Assembly: GCA_950097265.1 (NCBI GenBank)
Contig: CATNDJ010000004.1
Coordinates: 1 to 53,937 of the forward strand
DNA length: 53,937 bases
Direction of reading: 5' to 3'
DNA from: an uncultured Oscillibacter sp.
Lineage (GTDB): Bacteria > Bacillota > Clostridia > Oscillospirales > Oscillospiraceae
How positions within the stretch are numbered: position 1 is the stretch's first letter; the number at the start of each line of letters is the position of its first letter. The translations under genes were made by a program, and so were the position numbers. Below are positions 16,538 through 24,535 of the stretch, in pieces. The notes beneath the pieces are model-generated. The model had not been told where the DNA came from. It was given only the letters and a program-made list of their open reading frames with translations, and did not search any database.

Positions 16538-17590
16538 TCAGCGGCGCTGGATATCCAGGGACAGGCGCACAATCTCCTCGCACAGCTCGCCGTAGCTCAT
16601 GCCCACGGCGGCGGCCTCCTGGGGCACAAAGCTGGTGGGGGTCATCCCCGGCAGGGAGTTGACCTCCAGGCACCAGAGCTTCCCGTCCTTGTCGAGAATC
16701 ATATCTGTCCGGGAATACACCTGGAGCCCCAGAGCCTTGTGGGCCCGCAGGGCCAGCTCCCCGGCGGCGGCGGCCTCCGCCTCGGTCAGCGGGGCGGGGC
16801 AGACCTCCTTCGCGCCGCCCCGCTGGTACTTGGCGGCGTAGTCGAAGTCCTTCCCGGCGGGGGTGGTCTCCGCGGCTGGCAGGGCCCGGTCCCCCAGCAC
16901 CGCCACCGTCAGCTCCCGGCCGTAAATCCGCTCCTCCCAGATGACCTCCCCGCCGTACCGGCGGACCTCCGTCAGCGCGTCCCGGAGCTCCCCCCGGTCC
17001 TCCGGCAGGAAGACCCCCAGGGAAGACCCGCCGGTGGTGCATTTCACCACGCAGGGCATTGGCAGTTCCTGGGCCAGGCGGCAGGCCTCCTCCGGTCCGT
17101 ATTCCAGCACGCCCCACCGGGGGGTGGGAACGCCCTCGGCCGTCATGATCCGTTTCGCCACCGCCTTGTCCATGGCCACGCCGGAGGCCAGGTAGCCGGA
17201 CCCGGTGTAGGGCACCCCCAGCAGCTCCAGGGCGGCCTGGACTCTGCCGTCCTCCCCGTCCCGGCCGTGGAGGCCCAGAAAAACAATATCCGCCAGCTGG
17301 CACAGCTCCAGCACACCCGGCCCGAAGACCCGGGGGCTTTGGTCCCTCCGGCTCCGCCGGACGGCCTCCAGGTCCGGGGCCGTGGTCTCGATTTTCGCCT
17401 CGGGACACAGGCCGTCCTCTGCGTCGAAGAGGGCCTCCGGGTCCGCCGGGAGCTCCTCTACGCCTAAAAACAAATCTACCAGAATGGCCCGGTGGCCCCG
17501 CTCCCGCAGGCAGCGGCAGATGCCGGTGCCCGTCACCAGGGAGACGGCCCGCTCGGTGGAAAGGCCCCCGGCCAGCACAACGATCTTCAT
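16538..17590 (-). CDS. ddl: D-alanine--D-alanine ligase
   Basis: Ddl makes the D-Ala-D-Ala dipeptide used by MurF. The 350 residues show GGLSTERAVS (8-17), LHGRDGEDGRVQ, TTGGSSLGV, the omega-loop FDYAAKY whose Lys-Tyr pair fits D-Ala rather than D-lactate specificity, and LEVNSLPGMTPTS. Vancomycin resistance of the D-Lac type is therefore not suggested. It is the first gene of the leftward cluster; the upstream region has TATAAT at 17626-17631 with a weakly placed TTGTGC, a possible promoter. Ribosome site GGAGG lies 9 bases before ATG. Confidence 0.95.
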   Translation of the reverse strand: MKIVVLAGGLSTERAVSLVTGTGICRCLRERGHRAILVDLFLGVEELPADPEALFDAEDGLCPEAKIETTAPDLEAVRRSRRDQSPRVFGPGVLELCQLADIVFLGLHGRDGEDGRVQAALELLGVPYTGSGYLASGVAMDKAVAKRIMTAEGVPTPRWGVLEYGPEEACRLAQELPMPCVVKCTTGGSSLGVFLPEDRGELRDALTEVRRYGGEVIWEERIYGRELTVAVLGDRALPAAETTPAGKDFDYAAKYQRGGAKEVCPAPLTEAEAAAAGELALRAHKALGLQVYSRTDMILDKDGKLWCLEVNSLPGMTPTSFVPQEAAAVGMSYGELCEEIVRLSLDIQRR

Positions 17591-17625
17591 GCAGCATCCT
17601 CCAGCAATGGTAGTACTTTCATCTT

Positions 17626-17652
17626 ATTATAATCCGTTATAGTTTAGCACAA
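17626..17652 (-). promoter_or_regulatory. Possible promoter of ddl-murF cluster
   Basis: Leftward the site reads TTGTGC, a 15-bp spacer, then TATAAT. The -10 is perfect but the spacer is short, so the -35 assignment is uncertain. Confidence 0.4.
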
Positions 17653-17717
17653 GCGGCGGGTGAATACAACCGGCAAAACGCTTTTTTTACATTCCGGCCT
17701 CAAATCCCGGAAAGGGC

Positions 17718-17746
17718 TTGACATGGACTGTACTCCATGTGATACA
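17718..17746 (+). promoter_or_regulatory. Promoter of the DUF362 ferredoxin gene with internal operator-like dyad
   Basis: TTGACA (17718-17723), 17 bp, then GATACA (17741-17746) preceded by TGT, an extended -10. A perfect 7-bp inverted repeat, ACATGGA (17721-17727) and TCCATGT (17734-17740), fills the spacer. A protein bound there would block RNA polymerase or, MerR-like, remodel the promoter. Confidence 0.65.
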
Positions 17747-17809
17747 CTGTGTGCCAAACAACTCGGGTAAGGAACCACGGAAAACGAACGGAAAAGGAGA
17801 ACGACTACT

Positions 17810-18931
17810 ATGGCTGAGACGTCTAAGGTCTATTTCGCGGACTTCCGCTGCCCCAGCTGGCGGGAGAACCTGCCCCAGAAGCTGGCCCGGCTGATGATGA
17901 CCGCCGGGTTTGGGGACATCGACATGGAGGACAAGTTCGTCGCCGTCAAGATGCACTTCGGCGAGCCGGGGAACCTGGCCTATCTCCGGCCTAACTGGGC
18001 CCGGGCCGTAGCGGACCTCATCAAGTCCCAGGGAGGCAAACCCTTCCTGACGGACTGCAACACCCTGTACGTCGGCGGGCGGAAAAACGCCCTGGACCAC
18101 CTGGAGTCCGCCTATGTCAACGGCTTCAGCCCCTATTCCACCGGCTGCCACGTCGTCATCGCCGACGGGCTGAAGGGCACCGACGAGGTACTGGTCCCCG
18201 TGGAGGGCGGCGAGTACGTGAAAGAGGCCAAAATCGGCCGGGCCGTCATGGACGCGGATGTGTTCGTCAGCCTCACCCACTTCAAGGGCCACGAACAGGC
18301 CGGCATGGGCGGAGCCCTGAAAAACATCGGCATGGGCTGCGGCTCCCGGGCGGGCAAGATGGAGCAGCACAACTCCGGCAAGCCCTTTGTAAAGGCAGAC
18401 AAGTGCATCGGCTGCCGGGCCTGCGCCAAGATCTGCGCCCACGGCGCACCCCAGTTCGGCCCGGACGGAAAAGCCTCCATCGACACGGACAAGTGCGTGG
18501 GCTGCGGCCGGTGCCTGGCGGTCTGCCCCAAGGACGCCATCGACTGCCTCTACGACGAGGCCCCCACCATCCTGAACAAGAAAATTGCCGAGTACACCAA
18601 GGCCGTGGTGGACGGGCGGCCCTGCTTCCACGTGTCCCTGGTGCTGGACGTCTCCCCCAACTGCGACTGCCACGGGGAGAACGACGTGCCCATCGCCGCG
18701 GACGTGGGCATGTTCGCCTCCTTCGACCCGGTGGCCCTGGACCAGGCCTGCGCCGACGCGGTGGTCTCTCAGCCCCCGATGCCGGGTTCCGTGCTGTTTG
18801 ACGACGGTTTTGACTGCACCTGCGGCGACGTCTTCCAGGCGGCCCACCCGGACACCCACTGGCAGTCCTGCCTGGAGCACGCGGAGAAGCTGGGGCTTGG
18901 AACCCGGAAATACGAGCTCATCAAAATTTAA
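17810..18931 (+). CDS. DUF362-domain protein with two 4Fe-4S clusters
   Basis: The 373-residue protein combines a DUF362 domain (about 5-185 and 275-345) with a bacterial ferredoxin insert. The two cluster motifs are CIGCRACAKIC (Cys199, 202, 205, 209) and CVGCGRCLAVCPKDA (Cys229, 232, 235, 239), enough for two 4Fe-4S clusters. DUF362 proteins are widespread in anaerobes and probably redox-active, but no reaction is established. KMHFGEPGN and THFKGHEQAGMGGALKN are family-typical. Extra Cys near the end (CDCH, CTCGD) could bind metal. No membrane segment. Single-gene unit with its own operator-bearing promoter and terminator. Confidence 0.88.
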   Translation: MAETSKVYFADFRCPSWRENLPQKLARLMMTAGFGDIDMEDKFVAVKMHFGEPGNLAYLRPNWARAVADLIKSQGGKPFLTDCNTLYVGGRKNALDHLESAYVNGFSPYSTGCHVVIADGLKGTDEVLVPVEGGEYVKEAKIGRAVMDADVFVSLTHFKGHEQAGMGGALKNIGMGCGSRAGKMEQHNSGKPFVKADKCIGCRACAKICAHGAPQFGPDGKASIDTDKCVGCGRCLAVCPKDAIDCLYDEAPTILNKKIAEYTKAVVDGRPCFHVSLVLDVSPNCDCHGENDVPIAADVGMFASFDPVALDQACADAVVSQPPMPGSVLFDDGFDCTCGDVFQAAHPDTHWQSCLEHAEKLGLGTRKYELIKI

Positions 18932-18943
18932 GCATTCCCCAGA

Positions 18944-18975
18944 AAGGGGCGCGGCTGGCCGCCGCGCCCCTTTTT
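18944..18975 (+). terminator. Terminator of the DUF362 gene
   Basis: A 10-bp GC stem (18946-18955 with 18961-18970), 5-nt loop, then five Ts. Confidence 0.9.
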
Positions 18976-19000
18976 CCAGTTCTATCCGCCCCGTCCCCCT

Positions 19001-19009
19001 CATAGGATA
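19001..19009 (+). promoter_or_regulatory. CATAGGATA, second copy of a sporulation-sigma-like -10
   Basis: The same nine bases as before sleC lie 28 bases before the ATG of the SSB-like gene. They fit CATAnnnTA. No clear -35. Confidence 0.3.
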
Positions 19010-19036
19010 GGCTATCACGACCGAGAGGTGGACAAC

Positions 19037-19639
19037 ATGACGACGAAAAACGACGTGCTGCTGGAGGGCCTGGCCCTGGGGGAGCCGGAGTGGTCCCACG
19101 AAAACCATGGGGCGCAGTTCTACCGCCTGTATCTTCAGGTCCCCCGGCTCAGCGGCCAGGTAGACGTGCTTCCGGTGCTGCTGCCCGGGGCCCTGGCGGC
19201 CCAGGCGGCGGAGGGGCGGCTGCTCCGGGTCCGGGGACAGCTCCGCTCCTTCAACAACCGCAGCGGCGTGGGCAGCCGCCTGGTGCTGACGGTCTACGCC
19301 CAGGAGCTCCAGCCAGGGCTGGACGAGCCCCAGAACCAAATCGCCCTCTCCGGCGCCCTGTGCAAGCCCCCCATCTTCCGCCGGACCCCCCTGGGGCGGA
19401 GCATCTGCGATTTGATGCTGGCGGTCCCCCGGCGCTACGGCCGGGCGGACTACCTACCGGTCATCGCCTGGGGCCAGCTTGCGGTAAAGGCCAGCCGCCT
19501 CCGGGTGGGGGACCCCCTGGCCCTGGAGGGCCGGGTGCAGAGCCGTACATACCATAAGGCCCTGGAATCCGGGGAGACGGAGGAGCGGACGGCCTATGAG
19601 GTGTCCATGATGCGCCTGTTGGACTCGGAGGAGACATGA
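19037..19639 (+). CDS. Single-strand DNA-binding-like protein with two OB-fold halves
   Basis: A 200-residue protein resembling the atypical SSB proteins of clostridia. Two OB-fold-like halves are visible: about 5-98 (FYRLYLQVPRLSGQVDVLPVLL, RVRGQLRSFNN) and about 104-195 (IALSGALCKPPIFRRTPLG, DLMLAVPRRYGRADYLPVIAWG, LALEGRVQSRTY). The second half is closest to ordinary SSB. It lacks the acidic, glycine-rich tail that recruits partner proteins, so it is probably not the main replication SSB. ATG 19037 follows GAGAGGTGG; a GTG three codons earlier is too close to that site. It stands alone between terminators. Confidence 0.75.
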   Translation: MTTKNDVLLEGLALGEPEWSHENHGAQFYRLYLQVPRLSGQVDVLPVLLPGALAAQAAEGRLLRVRGQLRSFNNRSGVGSRLVLTVYAQELQPGLDEPQNQIALSGALCKPPIFRRTPLGRSICDLMLAVPRRYGRADYLPVIAWGQLAVKASRLRVGDPLALEGRVQSRTYHKALESGETEERTAYEVSMMRLLDSEET

Positions 19640-19643
19640 AAAG

Positions 19644-19683
19644 GGCGAAGGCCCCCCGCTTACGCGGGGGGCCTTCGCCTTTA
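19644..19683. terminator. Strong terminator after the SSB-like gene
   Basis: A perfect 16-bp stem (19644-19659 with 19664-19679), 4-nt loop, then a short T run. It also faces the convergent pyrophosphatase gene. Confidence 0.9.
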
Positions 19684-19728
19684 AAAAGGAAAGGAAGAAA
19701 AGGAAGCTGCCAGGTTTAAAACGAGGGA

Positions 19729-21849
19729 TTACAGGAAGCTCATCAGGTTGAAGGCCAGGATGAGGCCGGAGAACACGATGGACACCGTAGAGCACAGCTT
19801 AATCAGGATGTTCAGGGACGGACCGGAGGTATCCTTGAAGGGGTCGCCCACGGTGTCGCCCACTACCGCCGCCTTGTGCTGGTCGGAGCCCTTGCCGCCG
19901 TGGTGTCCGGTTTCGATGTACTTTTTCGCGTTGTCCCAGGCGCCGCCGGCGTTGGACATGAACACGGCCATGGCGAAGCCGGAGACGGACACGCCGCCCA
20001 GCAGTCCCACCACGCCGGTGGGCCCGAGAATCAAGCCGGTGGCGATGGGCACCACGATGGCCAGCACGGCGGGAGTCACCATCTCATGGAGAGCGCCCTT
20101 GGTGCACAGGCCCACGCAGGAGGCGTAGTCCGGCTCGGCCTTGTACTCCATGATGCCGGGGATTTCCTTGAACTGGCGGCGGACCTCCACCACGATGGAC
20201 TGGGCCGCCTTCTGCACGGCGTTCATGGTCTCGGCGGTGAAGACGAAGGTGAGCATGGCGCCGATGAACAGGCCGACCAGGACGGTGGGGCTGGTCAGAG
20301 TGAAGTTCAGGATTTCGTCGGTGTTCTCCTGGACGATGTTGACGTAGCTGACCAGCAGGGCCAGGGCGGTGAGGGAGGCGGAGCCGATGGCGAAGCCCTT
20401 GCCGGTGGCGGCGGTGGTGTTGCCCAGGGAGTCCAGGGCGTCGGTCCGCTGCCGGACGGTCTCGGGCAGGCCGCTCATCTCGGCGATGCCGCCCGCGTTG
20501 TCGGCCACGGGGCCGTAGGCGTCCGTCGCCAGGGTGATGCCCAGGGTGGACAGCATGCCCACGCCCGCGATGCCGATGCCGTAGAGGCCCTGGTTGAAAG
20601 CGGCGGTGAAGTGGCCCGCGCCGTCCACGATTTGGACGGTGCCGCCAGCGGCGAAGTAGCTCACCAGCACAGCCACGGCCACGATGAGAATGGAGGTCAT
20701 GGTGGACTTCAGTCCCAGGGAGATGCCGCCGATGATGATGGTGGCGGAGCCGGTCTCGGAGGCCGCCGCCAGCTCCTGGGTGGGCTTATAGGTGTCGGAG
20801 GTGTAGTACTCGGTGAAGTAGCCGATGGCGCAGCCGCCGATCAGGCCGCAGAGGATGGCGATGTACACGCCCCAGCTTCCCAGGATGAAGTAGGTCAGGG
20901 GGGCCGCCAGCACGGCCGCCAGCACGGCGGCGGTGTAGGTGCCGGTACGGAGGCTCTTCAGCAGGGACTCCTGGGTGGCGTCCTCCTTGGTCTTCACCAG
21001 GAAGGAGCCGAAGATGGAGCAGATGATGCCGCAGACCGCCAGGGCCACGGGGAGCAGCATGCCGTTCCAGCCGTAGCCGCCCACGGCGCCCAGGGCGAAG
21101 GTGGCCAGGATGGAGCCCACATAGGACTCATAGAGGTCCGCGCCCATGCCGGCCACGTCGCCCACGTTGTCTCCCACGTTGTCGGCGATGGTGGCGGGGT
21201 TCCGGGGGTCGTCCTCGGGGATGCCCGCCTCAACTTTACCTACCAGGTCCGCGCCCACGTCGGCGGCCTTGGTGTAGATGCCGCCGCCCACACGGGCAAA
21301 CAGGGCCATGAAAGACGCTCCCATGCCGTTCATAACCATGATGTTGCCCAGGGCCACGGGGTCGGTCACGCCGAAGGCGTACCGCAGCAGGAAGAACCAC
21401 ATGGTGATGTCCAGCATGCCCAGGCCCACCACGGTGAAGCCCATGACGGAGCCGGAGGAGAAGGCCACCCGCAGGCCCTTGTTCAGGCTCTCGGAGGCGG
21501 CCTGCGCGGTCCGGGCGTTGGAGTTGGTGGCGATCTTCATGCCGATGAAGCCCGCCAGCATGGAGAAGATGCCGCCGGTGACGAAGGCGAAGGGGGTGAA
21601 CTTGGAGAGCATCTTGCCTCCGGTGGCGAAGGCGATGACCAGAAGAATGACGAAGACCACCACGAAGACCTTGAACACCGTGGTGTACTGCTGCTTTAAG
21701 TAAGCGTTTGCGCCGGCGCGGATATTTGCCGCAATTTTACGCATCTTTTCGCTGCCTTCTGAGTAAGACAGCACTTTTTTTGCCTGCATAACGGCAAAAA
21801 GTCCGGCGACCAGCGCGCCTATGAAACCGATCCAAAACATGTTTTCCAT
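19729..21849 (-). CDS. hppA: Membrane-bound ion-pumping pyrophosphatase, K+-dependent type
   Basis: The 706-residue integral membrane enzyme couples hydrolysis of pyrophosphate to pumping Na+ or H+ across the cell membrane. About 16 hydrophobic segments are visible. Substrate motifs are present: DVGADLVGKVEAGIPEDDPRNP, DNVGDNVGD and a second Asp-rich set near the C-terminus (GDTVGDPFKDTSGPSLN). Ala in GNTTAATGKG, where K+-independent enzymes have Lys, marks the K+-dependent class. Whether it pumps Na+ or H+ was not decided. ATG 21849 follows GGGAGGAG. It has its own promoter at 21897-21924 and a long AT-rich upstream region. Confidence 0.95.
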   Translation of the reverse strand: MENMFWIGFIGALVAGLFAVMQAKKVLSYSEGSEKMRKIAANIRAGANAYLKQQYTTVFKVFVVVFVILLVIAFATGGKMLSKFTPFAFVTGGIFSMLAGFIGMKIATNSNARTAQAASESLNKGLRVAFSSGSVMGFTVVGLGMLDITMWFFLLRYAFGVTDPVALGNIMVMNGMGASFMALFARVGGGIYTKAADVGADLVGKVEAGIPEDDPRNPATIADNVGDNVGDVAGMGADLYESYVGSILATFALGAVGGYGWNGMLLPVALAVCGIICSIFGSFLVKTKEDATQESLLKSLRTGTYTAAVLAAVLAAPLTYFILGSWGVYIAILCGLIGGCAIGYFTEYYTSDTYKPTQELAAASETGSATIIIGGISLGLKSTMTSILIVAVAVLVSYFAAGGTVQIVDGAGHFTAAFNQGLYGIGIAGVGMLSTLGITLATDAYGPVADNAGGIAEMSGLPETVRQRTDALDSLGNTTAATGKGFAIGSASLTALALLVSYVNIVQENTDEILNFTLTSPTVLVGLFIGAMLTFVFTAETMNAVQKAAQSIVVEVRRQFKEIPGIMEYKAEPDYASCVGLCTKGALHEMVTPAVLAIVVPIATGLILGPTGVVGLLGGVSVSGFAMAVFMSNAGGAWDNAKKYIETGHHGGKGSDQHKAAVVGDTVGDPFKDTSGPSLNILIKLCSTVSIVFSGLILAFNLMSFL

Positions 21850-21896
21850 AGTTTTTTCTCCTCCCTTTGGTTTGCAGCCCTTGACTGTGTAGGCTT

Positions 21897-21924
21897 ATTG
21901 TAGCATATTCGAACATTTTTTCAA
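21897..21924 (-). promoter_or_regulatory. Promoter of hppA
   Basis: Leftward: TTGAAA, 16 bp, then TACAAT preceded by TGC (extended -10). The leader to the ATG is about 40 nt. Confidence 0.7.
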
Positions 21925-22200
21925 GAGACCAAAGCACTTTTTCTTACGCAAACGTTGTATTTCTTACAATTGCCCAAAAAGTTCCTATTAAATATGGGCA
22001 TATTGCTTCACTATCCGGGAAAATTTTCGTAAATCTGCCGGTTTTATAGCGCAAATTTTGACATTTCTATAACAATCTCTCCAGTTCTCCCGCAGGGCCC
22101 TTCCATAAATTTCACATTTCTACGCAAAAATCAAGAATTTTGCGTAATTTTTTGCGCTTCAGACAGAGGAAGCGCGTTTTGCATCACGCACCTCTTTACG

Positions 22201-22246
22201 AAAACGCTCCCCTTGAGCCGCCAAAGCCCAAGGGGAGCGCTTTTTT
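22201..22246. terminator. Terminator of the IseA-like lipoprotein gene
   Basis: An 11-bp stem (22205-22215 with 22229-22239) is flanked by AAAA on the left and TTTTTT on the right, so leftward transcripts end in CGTTTTCG. It could act in both directions. Confidence 0.85.
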
Positions 22247-22257
22247 CGGTATGTTTC

Positions 22258-22890
22258 TCAGGAGACCAGCCGGAAATCCGTGAAGACCCAGCGGTCGTCC
22301 ACGAAGGCGTAGGGAAAGGACCAGCTCTCCAGGCCCACCACGGTCTCCCGGTCCTCGCCCAGGAGGTCCACCGTCACGTTCACAAAGCAGACCGCCTCTT
22401 CCGTCTGCTCCACCTCCACCCGGGCCTGACCCTTTCCGGAGTCCGGGTCCCGGCTCTCCCCGGCGGCGAAGAGGACGCCGTTTACGTCCCGGTACTGAAT
22501 CCGGGCGCTCCGCCCGTCCAAAAGCCGGTCCGTCAGCTCCTGGGAGAACACACCCCGCAGGCAGGCCCGCAGGTCCTCCAACTCCTCCATGCCCTCCATA
22601 TCCACCCGGTAATAGGCCGCGCCGTTCACGGAGACGGACTCTCCGGAGGTAGGCAGGGGCGCCAGGTCGAACCAGCCGTACACCCGCTGGGCCCGCTCAT
22701 AGGCCGCCAGCACCTCCGCCTCCGGCATGGGCCGGGCGGAGGACTCCACCAAGGAGGAGCTCATATGGTCCGCCTGGGCCGCCGGAGCGGGCGCGGTCCT
22801 GGAGACGGGGGCGGGGGACGCTTCCTCCGCCGGCGCGGCGCAGCCCGCCAGCAGCAGGGCGCACAGCAGCGCGGACGCAATTTTTTTCAC
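22258..22890 (-). CDS. Lipoprotein, possibly IseA-like
   Basis: The 210-residue product has a lipoprotein signal (KKIASALLCALLLAGC, lipidated Cys17), then a Pro/Ala/Ser-rich tether (about 18-45) and a folded domain (about 50-210). The domain pattern AAYERAQRVYGWFDLAPL, YYRVDMEGMEELEDLRACL, FSQELTDRLLDG and late strands resembles the IseA/YoeB group that inhibits cell-wall DL-endopeptidases. This is a weak resemblance read by eye. The start is GTG at 22890, after GGGGGGAGG. A weak promoter (TTATGG, 18 bp, GATACA) may lie about 80 bp upstream. Confidence 0.75.
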   Translation of the reverse strand: MKKIASALLCALLLAGCAAPAEEASPAPVSRTAPAPAAQADHMSSSLVESSARPMPEAEVLAAYERAQRVYGWFDLAPLPTSGESVSVNGAAYYRVDMEGMEELEDLRACLRGVFSQELTDRLLDGRSARIQYRDVNGVLFAAGESRDPDSGKGQARVEVEQTEEAVCFVNVTVDLLGEDRETVVGLESWSFPYAFVDDRWVFTDFRLVS

Positions 22891-23134
22891 AGCGCCTCCC
22901 CCCTTTCTTCAGCCTGGGCGTTCCGGCTCCCCGGAAAGCGGGCGTCCGCTTTTCAGGGGCCTCTTCCTAGTTCAAATGTATCATATCCGGCGGCAAAACG
23001 CCATAAAAATTTTCCATAAAATCCACGATTTTTCGCCGCCTTTTTTGGCGTGTTCATACAGCATCTGGTAGCCAATGGAAAAGGCCCGCCGGGCCCGCCG
23101 CAACATCTTGCGCCGGGCCGGAAAGCGCTCCCTT

Positions 23135-23167
23135 CAAAACGAAAAGGAACCCCTCACGGGGTTCCTT
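23135..23167 (-). terminator. Second leftward terminator downstream of the peptide unit
   Basis: A perfect 10-bp stem (23144-23153 with 23158-23167) and 4-nt loop; leftward it is followed by TTCGTTTTG. Its upstream transcript is unclear; it may back up the terminator at 23270. Confidence 0.65.
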
Positions 23168-23269
23168 CATGGCTTTCCGAAAATTCCAATGCGAGGCAAT
23201 ATGATAGGGGCCGCGGCCGCCGTTTCCGGGGGCCGTCATATCGTCAACGGGCGCACAGGCCCGATTCGC

Positions 23270-23300
23270 GGAAAAAGAAAAATCCACGCCGACGGCGTGG
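23270..23300 (-). terminator. Terminator of the 27-residue peptide unit
   Basis: Stem CCACGCC/GGCGTGG (23284-23290 with 23294-23300), 3-nt loop, then leftward ATTTTTCTTTTT. It starts 10 bases after the peptide's stop codon. Confidence 0.85.
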
Positions 23301-23310
23301 CTTCCGGTTT

Positions 23311-23394
23311 TCAGCGATCGCTGTGAGTCCAAGGCTCATCCAGAAAGATCATGTCGTCCAAATCATCGGGATACGCTTGTGTAAAGATTTTCAT
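23311..23394 (-). CDS. Small acidic peptide of 27 residues
   Basis: A very short gene of unknown function, recognised by its signals rather than by homology. Leftward: a consensus-like promoter (23430-23458), a leader of about 30 nt, GAGAGGAG 9 bases before ATG, 27 codons, TGA, then a terminator. The peptide starts MKIFTQAYPDDLDDMIFLDE and ends PWTHSDR; 6 Asp and 1 Glu in 27 residues make it acidic, and there is no hydrophobic segment for a membrane or secretion role. It could be a regulatory or protein-binding micropeptide, or a leader read by the ribosome. Nothing nearby shares its strand closely. Confidence 0.65.
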   Translation of the reverse strand: MKIFTQAYPDDLDDMIFLDEPWTHSDR

Positions 23395-23429
23395 ATCTGT
23401 GGTCTCCTCTCTTGAAATTTCTGTAAAGT

Positions 23430-23458
23430 ACTATACCACACCGGTCAACATAATGCAA
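23430..23458 (-). promoter_or_regulatory. Promoter of the 27-residue peptide gene
   Basis: Leftward: TTGCAT (23453-23458), 17 bp, then TATAGT (23430-23435). An overlapping TTGACC is too close to serve as -35 for this -10. Confidence 0.7.
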
Positions 23459-23617
23459 GTGGAATTTTCTGTATTTCATAATTTTTTCACATTTTCCCCC
23501 GGCGAGTTTCGTCAGTCCGCCCTAAGGTCGGCCTTTTAGCGGCGGGGCGCACGAAGTTTTCTGTGTCCCCCGTCCCTTCTTTGTGTATTTTTCCTCTCGC
23601 CAGGGCAATACTCCCTG

Positions 23618-23626
23618 TGCTATACT
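23618..23626 (+). promoter_or_regulatory. Extended -10 promoter of the phosphoesterase gene
   Basis: TGC directly followed by TATACT (23621-23626), an extended -10. No good -35 is seen at the usual distance. The start lies 46 bases downstream. Confidence 0.5.
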
Positions 23627-23671
23627 TGAAAAATCGAGGAATCATCGCTGTTTGAAGGCCCGGAGGTGTTT

Positions 23672-24535
23672 ATGGCAAGGCGTTCCAAACGGCCCCGGCG
23701 CCGCGGGCGGGGGGTGCTGTTCCTGCTGGCCCTGGCGGTTCTGGCGGGACTTTTTGTCTATTGGAGCAACACGGCTTTGCAGGCCGCCTCCTTCTCCCCC
23801 GTCCTCCCGGACCTGCCCCGGGGCTTCGACGGCTGCCGGATCGTGGTGCTGGGGGACCTGCACTCCACATACTTCGGCGAGAAAAACGAGAAGCTCCTGG
23901 AGGCCGTCCGGGCCCAGGAGCCGGAATACATCTTCCTAGTGGGGGACCTGCTGGACGCCTTCCGGGACGTGCCGGAGGGCTACGCCGGGGAGACGGCGGC
24001 GGGCCTGGCGGACATCGCCCCCGTTTACTACGTCACCGGAAACCACGAGTGGGCCGTGGGGGACGTGCCGGAATTGAAAAAGACCCTGGAGGCCCGGGGC
24101 GTCACGGTGCTGTCCAACGGGTTCACGGCCCTGGAGCGGAACGGGGACAACCTGGTGCTGGCGGGGATTGACGACCCCAACGGCTACGCGGATCAGAAGT
24201 CCCCGGAGGCCGTGGCGGAGGAGGTCCGGGCCGCTTACGGGGAGGACGCCTTCTGGATGCTGCTGGCCCACCGGAACGACCGCTTTCCGGAGCAGTACAG
24301 CCTCCTGGGGGCGGACCTGGTGATCTCCGGCCACGGCCACGGCGGGGTGATCCGCCTGCCCTTCACCGACGGGCTGGTGTCCACGGACCGGACCTTCTTC
24401 CCCTCCTACACGGCGGGACTCTATGAGGAGAACGGGTCCGCCCTCTTCGTCACCCGGGGGCTGGGGAACACGGGGCCCAGCTTCCGCCTGTTCAACCGCC
24501 CGGAGGTGGCCCTGGTCATTCTCCGGCGGGGATGA
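23672..24535 (+). CDS. Membrane-anchored calcineurin-like metallophosphoesterase (YaeI type)
   Basis: The 287-residue protein has a very basic N-terminus (ARRSKRPRRRGRG) and one membrane segment (about 15-33), so the enzyme domain should face outside. Metal-binding motifs are in order: VVLGDLHS (Asp62, His64), VGDLLD (91-92), TGNHEW (123-126), LAHRND and SGHGHGGVIRLP. This resembles YaeI-like enzymes that cleave phosphoesters, including lipids such as UDP-diacylglucosamine in some bacteria; the true substrate is unknown. ATG 23672 follows CGGAGGTG. Its last 20 bases overlap the convergent small gene. Confidence 0.9.
   Translation: MARRSKRPRRRGRGVLFLLALAVLAGLFVYWSNTALQAASFSPVLPDLPRGFDGCRIVVLGDLHSTYFGEKNEKLLEAVRAQEPEYIFLVGDLLDAFRDVPEGYAGETAAGLADIAPVYYVTGNHEWAVGDVPELKKTLEARGVTVLSNGFTALERNGDNLVLAGIDDPNGYADQKSPEAVAEEVRAAYGEDAFWMLLAHRNDRFPEQYSLLGADLVISGHGHGGVIRLPFTDGLVSTDRTFFPSYTAGLYEENGSALFVTRGLGNTGPSFRLFNRPEVALVILRRG

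Larger units (their letters stand above)
21850..22257. other. 408-bp AT-rich intergenic region with repeated TTTCTWAC motifs
   Basis: Between the pyrophosphatase promoter and the terminator at 22201, the sequence is far more AT-rich than the rest of the window. It has four similar boxes, TTTCTTACGCAAA (21940-21952), TTTCTTACAAT (21960-21970), TTTCTATAACAAT (22064-22076) and TTTCTACGCAAAA (22117-22129), and a 9-bp inverted repeat TACGCAAAA/TTTTGCGTA (22121-22129 and 22138-22146). No open frame with a ribosome site was found. Confidence 0.5.
22891..23310. other. 420-bp non-coding stretch between lipoprotein and small peptide genes
   Basis: It contains two leftward terminators (23135-23167 and 23270-23300) and short inverted repeats such as CGCCTTTTTTGGCG at 23037-23050. 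A 92-codon leftward frame runs through both terminators and has no ribosome site, so it is not taken as a gene. The 100 bp between the terminators could hold a small RNA; no promoter was recognised for it. Confidence 0.5.

Noticed and set aside
16538-17590. D-Ala-D-Lac ligase (vancomycin resistance)
   Set aside because: The omega loop carries Lys-Tyr as in D-Ala-D-Ala ligases, and no vanH or vanX is nearby.
23054-23332. A 92-codon leftward open frame between the lipoprotein gene and the peptide gene
   Set aside because: It crosses two terminator hairpins and overlaps the 27-residue peptide gene in another frame; no ribosome site.
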